Positions 25,821 to 37,899 of a stretch of 64,000 nucleotides of DNA are shown one piece after another; the stretch's first letter is position 1, and the number at the start of each line of letters is the position of its first letter. The DNA lies in contig NC_135783.1 in the NCBI RefSeq assembly GCF_051106095.1, positions 190,079,447-190,143,446 on the forward strand. The letters run 5' to 3'. Below the pieces are notes generated by a model. The model was not told where the DNA came from and searched no databases. It worked only from the letters and a program-made list of their open reading frames with translations. Source of the stretch: Pogona vitticeps (Eukaryota > Chordata > Lepidosauria > Squamata > Agamidae). Made by a program: the position numbers and the translations under genes.

Positions 25821-26602
25821 AGGCAACAGTCTGCAGAGGAATCAGGCCAGAGCGCTCTTGTGGATGCTGGGTTTCTGGATGGTTCCTGCTGTGCTCAGTG
25901 GTACCGAGCAGCCCAGTGTCCGAGGACTGCACAATGGCTAGGACAAATATTTTTATTGTGAAGGCTTTTCTTTCCTTTGACTCACTTGGGGCAGTTGAGA
26001 GGTCTGAACCCTTCCCCGTTATCACACTTCAATTAAGGCTGAGGGGGAAATAGCTTCTGGTAACTCCTCCCCTGGGTCTTTTCAGGTCAGGAAACCGGGC
26101 ACTCAGGGAAGGCTCCTTGGGCCATTGTGGTTGGGTCAAAACATTTAATCAAGGGAAATGCTAAAAGGCCCCAAGAACAATGGAAGCCTCTTCAGTTGAG
26201 GAAATAAAATTACAAATGTATCCGATAACATTACAGCTGTCCACTGAAAGCTAGGAAGGGATACTGCTTTTTGACTTTTAGAAACTGGAAGATAATTTGT
26301 GGCATTGAACTAGTTTTGCTTTTTTCCTAAAGGTGGACATAACAGTGCCCTCCCTCACATTAGATATAAGGCTTCGAGGTACAGCTGTAGGATAGGCACC
26401 TGCAATAGAGAGAAAATATTATCTATATTGAACCCCCTGAAAATATCACATTAGGGGAAGGTGCTCAACCTTGAAAGGGCTTAGCCAACATTTCTCAGAA
26501 AACATGTCTCTGAGAAACATCAGGTATTTCTTATTATTATTCCATATAAATAAAAGGTAACTTTCCAGAATAAATACCAGGGAAATCATATTCCCTTATA
26601 AA
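25821..26602. other. Unassigned sequence
   Basis: No gene, RNA or repeat is recognised. Confidence 0.4.
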
Positions 26603-26744
26603 CTGCTAGATAGCTCAGTGGTTTAGGTATCTGGCTGCACAGCCAGAAATCAGGAGTTCAATCCCCGCCCCCCACTGTGCCTCCTTGACGGGGGGCTGGA
26701 CTCCATGACCCCAGGGGTTCCTTCCAGCTCTGCAACTCTAAGAT
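26603..26744 (+). mobile_element. tRNA-derived SINE with CR1-like tail (type I)
   Basis: One of the best preserved type I copies. The A box is TAGCTCAGTGG, the B box AGGAGTTCAATCCC, and the tail GGGGCTGGACTCCATGACCC then GGTTCCTTCCAGCTCTGCAA. It ends in a (GGT)n stretch to about 26762. Confidence 0.85.
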
Positions 26745-26859
26745 GGTGGTGGTGGTGGTGGAGGCTCAAAAATACCAGGCACAGTCAGTTGAAATTATAA
26801 AAACATTGACTGGTATTACACAACAGATACAAGTTTTAACCAAAAACCTAAGTATCTGT

Positions 26860-27110
26860 TAAATATCAACATAGCGTACATGCTGTTCCTAATATTGCTG
26901 TTTTTTTTTTGTTTGTTTTTTTGTAGCTCTGATGGTGTGATTTCTGAGATCTGCAACTGCTTATAATACTGTGTGAAATTTCTTGATATTGTTCCCAAAG
27001 CCCCAATGACTTACGGGGACCACTGAAGTGTGTTTCATCCACAAATGAGGTATTTCGATTGCCAGATCTCTGTATTTTGTTATTTTTTCTATTTATTATC
27101 ATGATCATCA
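26860..27110 (-). mobile_element. Non-LTR LINE ORF2 C-terminus, clade unknown
   Basis: On the minus strand the pieces KYRDLAIEIPHLWMKHTSVV, FGNNIKKFHTVL and KKTAILGTACTLC appear in order across frames. This matches the 'YQDLAIEI..LW..VPVVIGALGTI..QKTALLGTARILRKVL' ending I recall from some non-LTR retrotransposon proteins. It is clearly different from the L2/CR1-type copies here. It is a heavily frameshifted remnant followed by an ATT-rich stretch. Confidence 0.5.
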
Positions 27111-29431
27111 TTATTAATATTAATATTAATATAGGTAACTTTCCAAACCTCTACATAATATTACAATTGTATATGAGTACAGTACACTGACAGCTAAGAA
27201 GGGATCACTGCAAATGAGATGGTAACATGCGTTGATGGCAATTAATCTTGATAAAACTTTGTAGTGGTTCTGTATGCGTAAGTATACGTATAAAGAGCCT
27301 GTAGGAAGAGTCTGCATGAAAAGAGTCTGTAGGAAGAGTGAGAAAATACAGTTTCCAGGAGATGGGATCCATTCTGCTGTCACAGTCAGCACCTTGAGGT
27401 AATTCAAACTTGTCAATACCATTGAAAGGCCTACCGTTAGTTAAAAGAAGTTTTTAAAATGTCTGTTCGCCTATTCAAACTAGTATTTGTAACAGCTTTA
27501 AGTCCACCTCACATCTCTTGCAATCTTATGGTGAACCGCAGGCGAATCTAATTTTAGCTGCCTTGTGGCAGTTTTCAGGGAAAGTGCCAGTGAGCTAGTT
27601 CTATGTAGTAAATGCTAAGCTAATATTTGTCACACTGCATCTGTCAACAAATATACCAAATGATATGTTTGTCAGTTGTTTTTATCTGGTATGACTGGGA
27701 TCCGATTTTAAAGATATTTCTCTAAGAGTTCAAAAACTCGCCCATCTGTTTTATCTCATACTAAAATTTTGAATGGTGTTTTCCACTAAGCTGTATTTCA
27801 CAGCTCTAAAGAAAGCCAGACTAGTCTGTGTTGATAAATGTTATTGTTATTAGGCTGCCTCAAAAAGTAACTAAATAAACAGCTAGAACAATTATAGGGG
27901 TTAAAGAAAAATTGCCCTAAAACTTTCCTTAAAATGTAGTACTTTTAAATTTGCAGCGTGAAAATACTGTTTACTACAGGTGTTCTAAAAACTATAAAGC
28001 AGTTCAGCAAGCAAGATCATTGAAAAATAACATTTTTTTTTGCAACCTCCTATTTCATTTTGCTACACAAGAGATATGAAAATAGTAAACAATGACATCC
28101 GATGGGTAGTTGGTGTAAATAGAGATATTACATGCTTACTGGCAAATGTGATGACCGGTGATTTATATCCTTCTGCTTTTAGGCAGAAGTGGTGCTCTCA
28201 TGCACTTAATGTAAACAAAAGTGCCACTTTTAAGCAACAGTCACTACTGTTTCATGACAAATCAATTAAACAAAAGTTAGACTATAAATAAACCATGTTT
28301 TCTTACACTTGAATTAGCGAGAAGATATCTTACGCTTGAATCACCTGTGAGAGATATCCAAGACCACAGATAAGGAAGTGACTCCAGAATCTCAACAGTG
28401 ATATTTCCTTTTTAAACTGTAATAGTCTGGGTGAGCATTGTTTATAAATGTTTTTCTATGTGTCTTAATATGCTTAAAGGCTCAAAAATGCTTTTCATTT
28501 TGTATTTTCTCTTTTTAAAAAATGTTGATATTGCTACATGTATTTTTAAGAATGCTGTTACAGATTTTGAAATTTATAATGTTTTAGTTTTTTAATTAAG
28601 TGTTTTAGAGATGTATTTTCTGCCCTTTTGGACTACAGGCTCCTATATTTTTAAGAATGATGTAACTTAAAATATTCTTTCTCCTATTTGTTTCTATTTT
28701 GTTCCTATATTTTGAAGTACTTGTTTACAACTCAAGTTTTAGTACCTGCCTCTTTTTACAAGTTGCAAGGATGGATTTTAAGTGATGTGCCTACAATTTT
28801 TTATAACTGTAAGGATGTTTTTTCCAATATGAGATTATATGCCTGTGAATTCTCAAAAGTACATGTTTTTATTTCTATTGGATTTCACATTATGCTTATG
28901 GAACCTAGAAGCTATGTTGAAATAAAACCTAGAAGCTATTGGAATTGCCTGGAATTATTCCAATGAAGAAAATACTTGTGCTTAAGATACCCCGATGAAT
29001 TTTGAAATACTTGACGTCAATTACTTGATTTCATTCTATACTTAACCCTTTCCTGGGATGTCAGCTATGGAGAACCTAGAAAACATTTGTCAGCTATAAC
29101 CACATATAGGTTTCTGTGCTTTGCCCCATAAGCCTGCCTTTAGGTTGACTTGTAAGGGAGACGGTACAAAGTGCCCCAAAGGGGGTCATGACAGGAAAAA
29201 AAATTAAAATCTAATTGATGGAAGTTCATTTCTAGCACCCATGTTTTAGACTTCTTTTAGTTTCATGATACTAAATGAGATTTCCTGCCCCTCCACCATA
29301 GCTTATTGCATAGCTCACTCATGCAGAGGCTAATGAGCAACCAAGATTACCTTGGCCAAGCAAGCACTCAGCTTAACTACCCCAAAGACCAGTCCTGAGT
29401 AGGTTGCCTACTTACTTTAAAACACTGATCC
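27111..29431. other. Unassigned AT-rich sequence
   Basis: Over 2 kb without a repeat I recognise. Open frames are under 100 codons and random in composition. This is the longest such stretch in the middle of the window, so it is a reasonable place to look for unique or conserved non-coding sequence. Confidence 0.4.
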
Positions 29432-29467
<36 letters not shown>

Positions 29468-29481
29468 CATTCATTCATTCA
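29432..29481 (+). repeat. (ATTG)n(ATTC)n microsatellite
   Basis: About nine ATTG units followed by about three ATTC units. It adjoins a sequence (29482-29720) that looks like an antisense LINE 3' UTR (AAGGGACTCAAGGTGG). Confidence 0.9.
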
Positions 29482-30088
29482 ACTACTGTGCCACCTCATA
29501 AGTGCAAGGCCCTACTCTTATTTCTGTTCTTACTCCCAAGAAGGGACTCAAGGTGGTTTGCAAATGAAAGAAAGAAACAATGAACATCACAGCAAAGTTG
29601 AATATTAAAAATCTATTAAACAGAGTAATATTAAAAACTATGAATTAAAAATGGTAAAAAGATGGTAACAAACAGAACAGTAACATAAATGTCACCAGGG
29701 ATCTAAATCCCACAATGAATTTAGCCGAGTAGAAAATACACTCCCTACTGCCTCAAACATATGGGAATCAGCAGAAACAGCACCTAAAATCCTGTGCATA
29801 CTGAACATTTGTTCAGCCTCCTTGCACCCAAGATGTTGTATTCCAATTATTTGATTTCATGCAGGACTGAAACAGAGCCAACAGAGTCAAAACAGGACAA
29901 AACACGTGGTAACCACGAGGAGATGATGCCTGAATGGAAGTCTTATGCAGGCATTTCTCCAAACTGCACAGGAGAGTGTAAAGTTGCATGCACAAGCCTC
30001 ATCCTAATACTGTATTTCTGTCTCTTACTGGATTCACTCTTGATCTCTGCAAGATCACAGTAAAATCTGTAGGGATATTTTACGCACT

Positions 30089-30946
30089 GTGACACAGGAG
30101 GCAAGTCGGGGTCACCGCAAAGAGACAGAAAGTGGAGGGAAATGTGGACCCCAGATGACTCCGGAGGAAACCCCAGAGGAGTCCCTACCCGAGGCTGAAG
30201 AGGAGGGACTAGCCCAAGACATGAGGGGGATGGGAGTTAGGGAAGAGCAGTTGAAAGAGGCAGGAAAAGGAAGCAGAGAGAGGGAGGAGATAGAAGCAAG
30301 GGAAGGAGAGGTGGTAGGACAGAGAGAGAGAGAGACAATGCCTCCAGGCTGGGAATGGATCTGGATGCAAGATCTGTGGACCCAAAAGTGGGAGAGATTG
30401 AGAGTGCCCAGAGAAGAAGCAAATCATAGGAGAAGGCCAGTGATTCCCCCACCAGCACCACCACCATCTTATTGGGAAGAAACTGAAGCTAGAGAGTGGA
30501 GAAAGAAGAGAAGAGAGAAGGTAGAGAAGGAGAGGGGTAAGAGGAGTGAATGGCAAGTTCAGGAGATGCGGGAGATGGAGGAGTGGAGAAGGTCTGGGAA
30601 ACCTTGGAACCAGGGAGGGGCCCCAAGTGGGAAGATTTCCTTGGAGACGTGGCCATGCCCGTTGCCTGGGCAAGGTGGGCACGGCGTTAAAGGCATGGAC
30701 ACCTCCAAACTTCCACGACCCTGGAATTCCAGTTACGGCAAAACCTTCATTGTAAAAGAATGGAAGCCCCTTTCCAGCCTGTTTGAGGAAGGAGACAGAG
30801 ACTTTACGCCAGTTCAGGATAATGGTTTATTTGTTAATGCAAAAATAAATGTTGCACAGGTATCAATGCAAACGTTGTCTGGTGAAGTTATTGGTGAAAG
30901 GGAAGAACTCCAGCCTCAAAGTACTGAACCTTCCCACGCACAGTGA
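30089..30946 (+). other. Unrecognised charged ORF, 285 codons
   Basis: This is the longest frame outside the kinases. It is open from GTG at 30089, with an in-frame stop a few codons further upstream. The first in-frame ATG is at 30155 (residue 23), which would give 263 residues. The protein is rich in E, R, K and P: an acidic start (TPEETPEESLPEAEEEG), an aromatic patch (PPGWEWIWMQDLWTQKWERL), a proline run (IPPPAPPPSYWEE), a basic coiled-coil-like stretch (EWRKKRREKVEKERGKRSEW), and a plainer C-terminus. No kinase, RT or zinc-finger motif is present. It could be a retroelement-derived gag-like fragment, an exon of an unknown gene, or a chance frame in purine-rich DNA. I cannot decide between these. 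Confidence 0.3.
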
Positions 30947-31726
<780 letters not shown>

Positions 31727-32287
31727 CCTGTATGGATTATGACCCATGTTTACAGTTCACACCACACATTTAGAGCAGACAAGATGTGCAAACATTTCAC
31801 AATGCAAGGGGCATGGTGTCATTAGGATCTTTAGCATAATGCTGCTGGATTTCCAATTTTGCAGTTAGGGCTTGGATTTGGCTACTGTGCAGTCAACCAA
31901 GTTTGAGAACTAAACTGTCATTTGATGAATGAAAACTTTGAGCACTGGATTAAAACCCACTGATAATGTGTTATCTACCATTTCTATTGACATTACACAA
32001 TATACGGAGAAGAATGTACCTTTTCCTGTGTTCCAATGCAGCTAATAATAACATGCCCCCTTTATTGTGATTTTTAGATATATATTCTCCTCACACTGTA
32101 TGGTGACCACGTCCAGTCATTCAAGGGCTTCTGGGCTGTTGCACAGATGCCACATCTACATACTGTACATACATATTGTTTCATATACAGTACCTCTTTC
32201 TGGATCTGGCATTCATTCATTCATTTTCCACGCATTCATTTATTCCAAGCATTTATGGTGCCTAAAAGCAATATCATTCAAATAAAA

Positions 32288-32383
32288 TAGTCAGTGTGAT
32301 GCAGTGATTAGAACTACTGGGCTAGATCTTGGAAGATTTTAGTTCACATCCCTGCTTGACTATAAAGCCCACTGCTGGCTTGT
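32288..32383 (+). mobile_element. Sauria-type SINE head fragment
   Basis: TAGTCAGTGTGATGCAGTGATTAG, the diverged B box TAGTTCACATCCC and CTATAAAGCCCACTG follow the Sauria SINE head. The body and tail are missing; the next repeat begins directly after. Confidence 0.5.
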
Positions 32384-32384
32384 C

Positions 32385-32780
32385 CACATGGGCTCATTTG
32401 GAGGTGGCTGGTGCAGATTAAATAGAGTCACATAAAGTCAGGTAGAGATCTAGTATGCTATTTGGTGTGATCCTTGCATCCAAATGACGTACTCACCTCA
32501 AATGATTCTGTTTGGTCCATCTGCTTGTTGAAAACAACAAAAACAAACCCCCTCCTTTCCCCCTGCTCTCTCTTCCCACTTTCAGGAGGAGATTCCCAAT
32601 TAATTATTTTTTCCTAAGTGATGCAGTGCATTAACACTGTCCTAATATAGTTTAAAAACAAAACTTCTACTTCCTCTGTCCCTTCACGAAGCAGAAAAAA
32701 GGTTTAACTTCCCAATATCATGAAGTGGCTAAGCTGTCTTCTTAAGCTACTTAACAATAAGGGGAAATCAAAAGAGAAAG
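32385..32780 (+). repeat. Unclassified dispersed repeat, copy 1
   Basis: AAATAGAGTCACATA..GGTGTGATCCTTGCATCCAAATG aligns with the reverse complement of 50870-51012 (AAATAGAGTTGCATA..GGTGTGATCCTCACATCTAAATG). A second shared block is CCCAATATCATGAAGTGGC. Probably a non-autonomous DNA transposon; the ends are uncertain. Confidence 0.45.
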
Positions 32781-33199
32781 GCAAATTGACAGCTGAAAGC
32801 TCACTTTGGTTCATTTCTAGCAACCACATGTGCTAGAAGCAAACCAAAACAGAACAATCCTATCCATACAAAAAACCCAAACAAACAGAAGCCCCTGACA
32901 GGGAGCCTGAAAGGTGCAGATAGGAACACTCTGGGGACAGGCTGGTTTGCACTACCAAGTATAACATGAGATTGCAGGAGAAGAGTGAGCCAGCCCATCG
33001 CAACAGCAGACCAAGCAGCAGAACATATGCCCATCTGATCATACCTGGAGTGACTTTCAGCTGGTCATGATGACCACCTTGATTTCATTGCAGGACAAGT
33101 GGGATATAACTGTAACAGATAAATACATAGTACATACAAATTAAAAAAAACAGAAAATACAATAAATACAAATAAATACAAATAAAGCACTTGATCAAT

Positions 33200-34700
33200 T
33201 ACAATCCCTTGAGCAACAACCTAACTTAAATGCTGAACATCTATCTGAATAAAAGTGTTTCTCTCTTCTGACAGAAGGATCACTTGGCAGGGAGGGAGTT
33301 CCACAATCTGGGAACAGGCAAGGGGGGAATCCTGTTGTACAATATCCTGTGAAATATTCCCCTAGGGGTACCAGGACTGGGGAAAGTGCCTTCCCCCAAA
33401 GATCTACACAGGATGTAGGTTTGTATGGAAGAATATGGGCTTTCCAATAATTCTGATTCATGTAGGGTTTCACAGGTCAGAATCACCTGGTGACGGGCCA
33501 GTAATCAGTGAAGCTGTTGTATAAAGGCAGTTACACACAACCTCTAACCACAATCAGTCAATAGTCTGGTCATGGTATTCTGGATGAGCTGACATTTCCA
33601 AATAGAACAGCAGTTGGAACTTGTAAAGTATGTTACAACAGTCCACATTCACAATAATCTGGGGGGGGGGAGTATTTACTGTGGGTTACCTGCAAGCAGG
33701 CACAAGATCGGTTGTAACACACGTCCAAGTTGCAACATTTTGCTTTTTTCTCAATCTATTGTGAGTGGGCGTGCACACTGCTGCCGTGGACATACCAGCT
33801 GATCGGCAGGTGCATGCGCATGGTTCCCAGAAGGGAAGTCCAGCCACTATCTCTCAAGATGGCAGCGGCAGAGGAAGAGTAGGAGGCAGAAGGACCAGGT
33901 AAGGAGGCAGCAGAGGCAGTGGGAACGGAGCAGGGGAAATGAACCAGGAAATTCATTAAAATTATAAGTTTGTGCTTCGGGCCAGTTCAGGTTTGCCGAG
34001 TTTGATGAACCCAAACCAATGAACCAGTGATTTTTAACGAACTTCCTGATTTGTTTTTAGGTTCATGCCCATCTCTGTTCCCAATCTGATAATAGACATT
34101 GTCAAGGGAGTGTGACTGTCCAGGAGTATTTCTGCTTTGTCAGGATTAAGCTTCAACTTTTTTCTTTGTCTCCATTCACTCTTTAGCGGACATTAAACAA
34201 CAGTTCAGTACAAGATCAACCTCCTTGCATTTAGGCAGAAAGGAGAGAGAGTTGAGTACCACAAAGCCAACTTCCAACACTAAACCCCAGAACTCCAGCT
34301 GACGTCTCCCTGCAGTTTCATGGTATGTGAAATAGCACAAGGAAGAAAATGGGAGAGGAAGGAGAAGGTTACAAGCCGGTTTGAGGCAGGCACCCCCCAG
34401 CACCATCTTCTGAACTTGCCCCGCTCAGAAAGACAGGAGCTATTGTGAAACAATGGTTCCAAGCTCCCGACTAGACCAACAAGTCAGATGGATACCAAAG
34501 TCGATGACCTCCAAAGCTGCGGAGAAGTCCAGCAAAATGAATGACGGCACATTCCTGCCATTCTCAGCACAGATCATCTGCCGCGGTGATGACCCTCCAC
34601 AAATGTGACCAAAACTTTCTAAAAGCAGCTGGACATGGAGCTAGGTCATTGCCTCATGGAGGAGCCCCTGGAGCACAGAGACACCACAGCATGCTATATA
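33200..34700 (-). mobile_element. Decayed L2/CR1-group LINE, interrupted
   Basis: Minus-strand traces include LKLNPDKAEILLDSHTPL (about 34110-34165), PRLWNSLP (about 33290-33315), and a 3' UTR-like antisense stretch (ATTCTGGATGAGCTGACATTTCC, 33571-33600, in + orientation). Between about 33660 and 34074 unrelated sequence intervenes, including a repeat ending TTTTTAGGTTCATGCCC (another transposon end). The copy is older than the other LINEs here. Confidence 0.6.
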
Positions 34701-35720
34701 GCACTTCGGCGTTCTATTGCTATCTGGATATGTTCCTTTTTTCAAGCCAACAGTTGAATATTTCTTGTACAGCATGTGTATTAATGTGATACTGGGAAGC
34801 CTGGAAGTATTTCCATGTTGTGGGGGCAAGAAACATGGCAAAATCAAAAGCCTAAGGATGTGAAAATCTTTCAGCTTCCACTATATTAGGTGTCTTTTTC
34901 CCCAGGGAAATTTGCAAATATTTTGGTATAAATTTTTCCTAATGTTAAAATTAAATTAAATTAATTAAATGTTTCTTTTGACTAAAGCATGCCTGTGAGC
35001 ATTTTTTCAAAATATATTTGTTTTAGGTGATGCATATTGTTTGCATTTTATTCAAAAGAGAGAGGGCTAAATTGATGCTCATGATTTCTTCCCAACAACA
35101 GAGGGAAACTAAAGGATAATAGTAAATGCTGGGGAAGAAAATCCCTTTCCAGAATCTAATAATATTAATTCACTTTCCATTCCTACACTAGGCTCTGTCT
35201 TTTAAGTTGTATTGGTTGTACAAAGTCTGCATTCAGCTTGCATGGTACTGTCACAAATACAAACGTTTATGACGTCATCCAAAGTTCATCTGCATCAATT
35301 AGTTCATGACCCAATCGCTGCGCTACTATAAGCAATTTAGGATCATTTTACTTACCACATTTGAAAAATGGCATGATCTTGAATTGACAGATGCTTGCAA
35401 GAGGCACTGTGTAAAATGAGGTAAGGTATTTACTGCCTCGGCATGTGGGAAAAACTAGTTTTTACCACACCAAAGAGTAAACCAAACCTATTTTAAGCAA
35501 TAAGGCAAAAGCTTCAGAATTCTTTCCCCTAAGAAGCAGGTTCACCCCCTGCCCCCCTCCCGAGACTCAGGACATGGTTACATGTCCAAAAAAAAGCCTG
35601 TTTTTAAAATCAGGTTATGTTTGAAATTGATTTTAAAAATCCCAACTACATGATAGACAGGGAAACAAATTTTTTTTATTTTTTTTGCTCAGGAAGCATA
35701 TTTTTGGGGGGTTATAAAGT
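34701..35720. other. Unassigned sequence
   Basis: No gene or repeat is recognised. Confidence 0.4.
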
Positions 35721-35731
35721 ACAGTATTTTA

Positions 35732-35942
35732 TGGTTGTTCTGGGTTTTTCAGGCTCTTTGGCCGTGTTCTGAAGGTTGTTCTTCCTGACGTTTCGCCAGT
35801 CTCTGTGGCAGGCATCTTCAGAGGACAGCAACCTGTACAGACTGGCGAAACATCAGGAAGAACAACCTTCAGAACACGGCCAAAGAGCCCAAAAAACCCA
35901 GAACAACTATTAGATCCCGGCCATGAAAGCCTTCACGAATAT
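35732..35942 (+). mobile_element. Fold-back retroelement copy with 11-bp target duplication
   Basis: A left arm from 35733 (GGTTGTTCTGGGTTTTTCAG) pairs with a right arm ending at 35907. A short loop contains GGCATCTTCAGAGGACAG. The right arm is followed by the family's 3' tail TTAGATCCCGGCCATGAAAG. ACAGTATTTTA (35721-35731) and ACGGTATTTTA (35943-35953) flank it and match at 10 of 11 bases, as expected of a target-site duplication. Confidence 0.75.
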
Positions 35943-35953
35943 ACGGTATTTTA

Positions 35954-37899
35954 CTTGGCCACAGGAGGGTTGTTCATTTTAAACCACTTGTGAGATCAAT
36001 TTATTTTGATTGTTTTGGGCATACGTGAGTGCCTCTGTTGGTGTAAGTTGCATCTGTGGGGTTTGCCAAGTAATGGATGTCAGTGTCACGGTTTCTGGCT
36101 GCAGGGAAATCTTGCACTCTGATCAGAGAGAGAAAGGTTGGGTGGGGGAAAGTGCTCCCTCCTCCATAAGCCTAGAAACTGCCAATCTTGCCAATTTTTC
36201 TCTTCAGTTTATATTTGCCATTCAGTGGTGTACTTTCTCTCTGGCCAGCCCTGGCTATTGATTCTGTAGCTCCCTCAACTTCTGTAGCTGCCCTCCCCGT
36301 GTGCGAGGTGCGTGTGTGTTTGTGTTTGTGTGTGTGTGAGGCTTCAGGGAAGACTTGCAGTCAGATCTGGATTTTTTTTCTATCTGTAATATTGATCAAG
36401 TGCTATCCCAGTTTGAAAGAAATAAAACAAATATTAAAAATAATACCACAGCAGCCAGCATGAAGATGAGCAGGTGCAGGGCAAAGCCTCAAATGCAACA
36501 ATTCTAAAAGCCCATGTAGCCCCCTCAAGTGACAGACAACACCATTTAAAAACAGATTAAATCTTCCCAAGACTGATTTTTAAAACTACGTGACTACCAT
36601 GTGACTTTAAACCAACTTTTCAAAAACCTGATTCATCTGCCAATTCATTTTCTTAGTGCAATTTCGCCCTGGGAGAGAGAGATGGGTATTAGGGATTTTA
36701 TTTTGGTCTGGTTGGTCATGTTGTGCCAAATTCTAGACTATCTCTAATTTTCTCTTCTCCACAGTCATGACATATCGATGGCCAACAATAAGGTTTCATT
36801 CATTCCCAAGCTACCTGAAGGAAAGAGGCTCAGGAATAAGAAGGAGTGTGGATTATTACTTCCAGTTGAGTGTGATGCACAACAGCAGACTTTAATCTGA
36901 TCTGTGCATTTCTTGAAAGGCTAAAGCTGCAAAAAGTAAGATATATGCTTTTATTATAATGTGTGAGCTGACACTGTGTTTTAAGGCTTTTTCCCCCAGC
37001 CACCAGTTTTCTCTCATTGTACAAGTGACCATGCTTGGCGGGGTGGAAGCTGGCACCTAGGAAACTAAAGAGCTGCATTTCATTTTGCTTTTAAATTTTG
37101 CATTGCTTTAATAAGTCACAGCGTAGATTCTACATACAGAAAAGTTTGCAAAGAATTCCTAAACTAACCAATAGTAATCGAAAAAGTAAAGAGTTTGGCT
37201 TTATTAAGCTCAGTTGTCTTCCAGTTTAACTCTTGAGATATGATACCAAGACTTTTTTCTGTTAGAGATCAGCTCTCTTCTCATTGACCAGCATTTTCCA
37301 GGGTAAAGGAAAGGACTGATTAACCCAATCTGTTTTATGATGCCCTCCTCACAGATAAAAGCTGACATCTCCTCTGCTTACTTGGCTTCATTACGCTCTT
37401 CTCAAGGGTGACATTTCTATGCTTCGATGTGAAATCAGATTTTGTATTTACATTTTCCAAAGAAGTAAATCATGTTAGTTAGGTCTCCCCCCCCCCCCGC
37501 CACCCTCCCTTGGCTGAATGGCATCACAGATTATATGTGATCTTTCACTTGACCTCACAGAGGAATGATGGAAAAGAATGTTTCAGTTATTTACAGAGCG
37601 TAACCTTGGCAACCAACCAGCAGCTACTGGACGTTTCGCATAAAAGCACGGCCAGGTTGATGTGTAAAACTATTGCATGCATTTCCAAATATTGGTCTTT
37701 GAGACCAACCTTACTCTTTAGCACAGACAAACATGTAGCCAACTCTCTTTCTCACCAGGCTTTCGCATTCCTATGCCAGCAGACCTCACGCTGATCATGC
37801 TACATTGCTTACCTTGAACAGCATCTCGTTCTCTTCTTTCTGAAACTCTGCAGGCCTGTTCTTGTAAAGAATTGGGATAGCACAAGCATGTTTCCTCAG
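35954..37899. other. Unassigned sequence
   Basis: No gene is recognised. It contains a short (TG)n stretch near 36309-36340 and a C run at 37487-37498. Confidence 0.4.

Noticed and set aside
26603-26680. tRNA gene candidate with good A and B boxes
   Set aside because: The cloverleaf is incomplete and the same head recurs about ten times in the window joined to SINE tails, so it is a SINE promoter.
33614-34080. Possible host exon rich in AGG/GCA (AAGATGGCAGCGGCAGAGG)
   Set aside because: The ATGGCAGCGGCAGAGGAAGAG start ends at once in a stop codon, and the surroundings are transposon-like (TTTTTAGGTTCATGCCC end).
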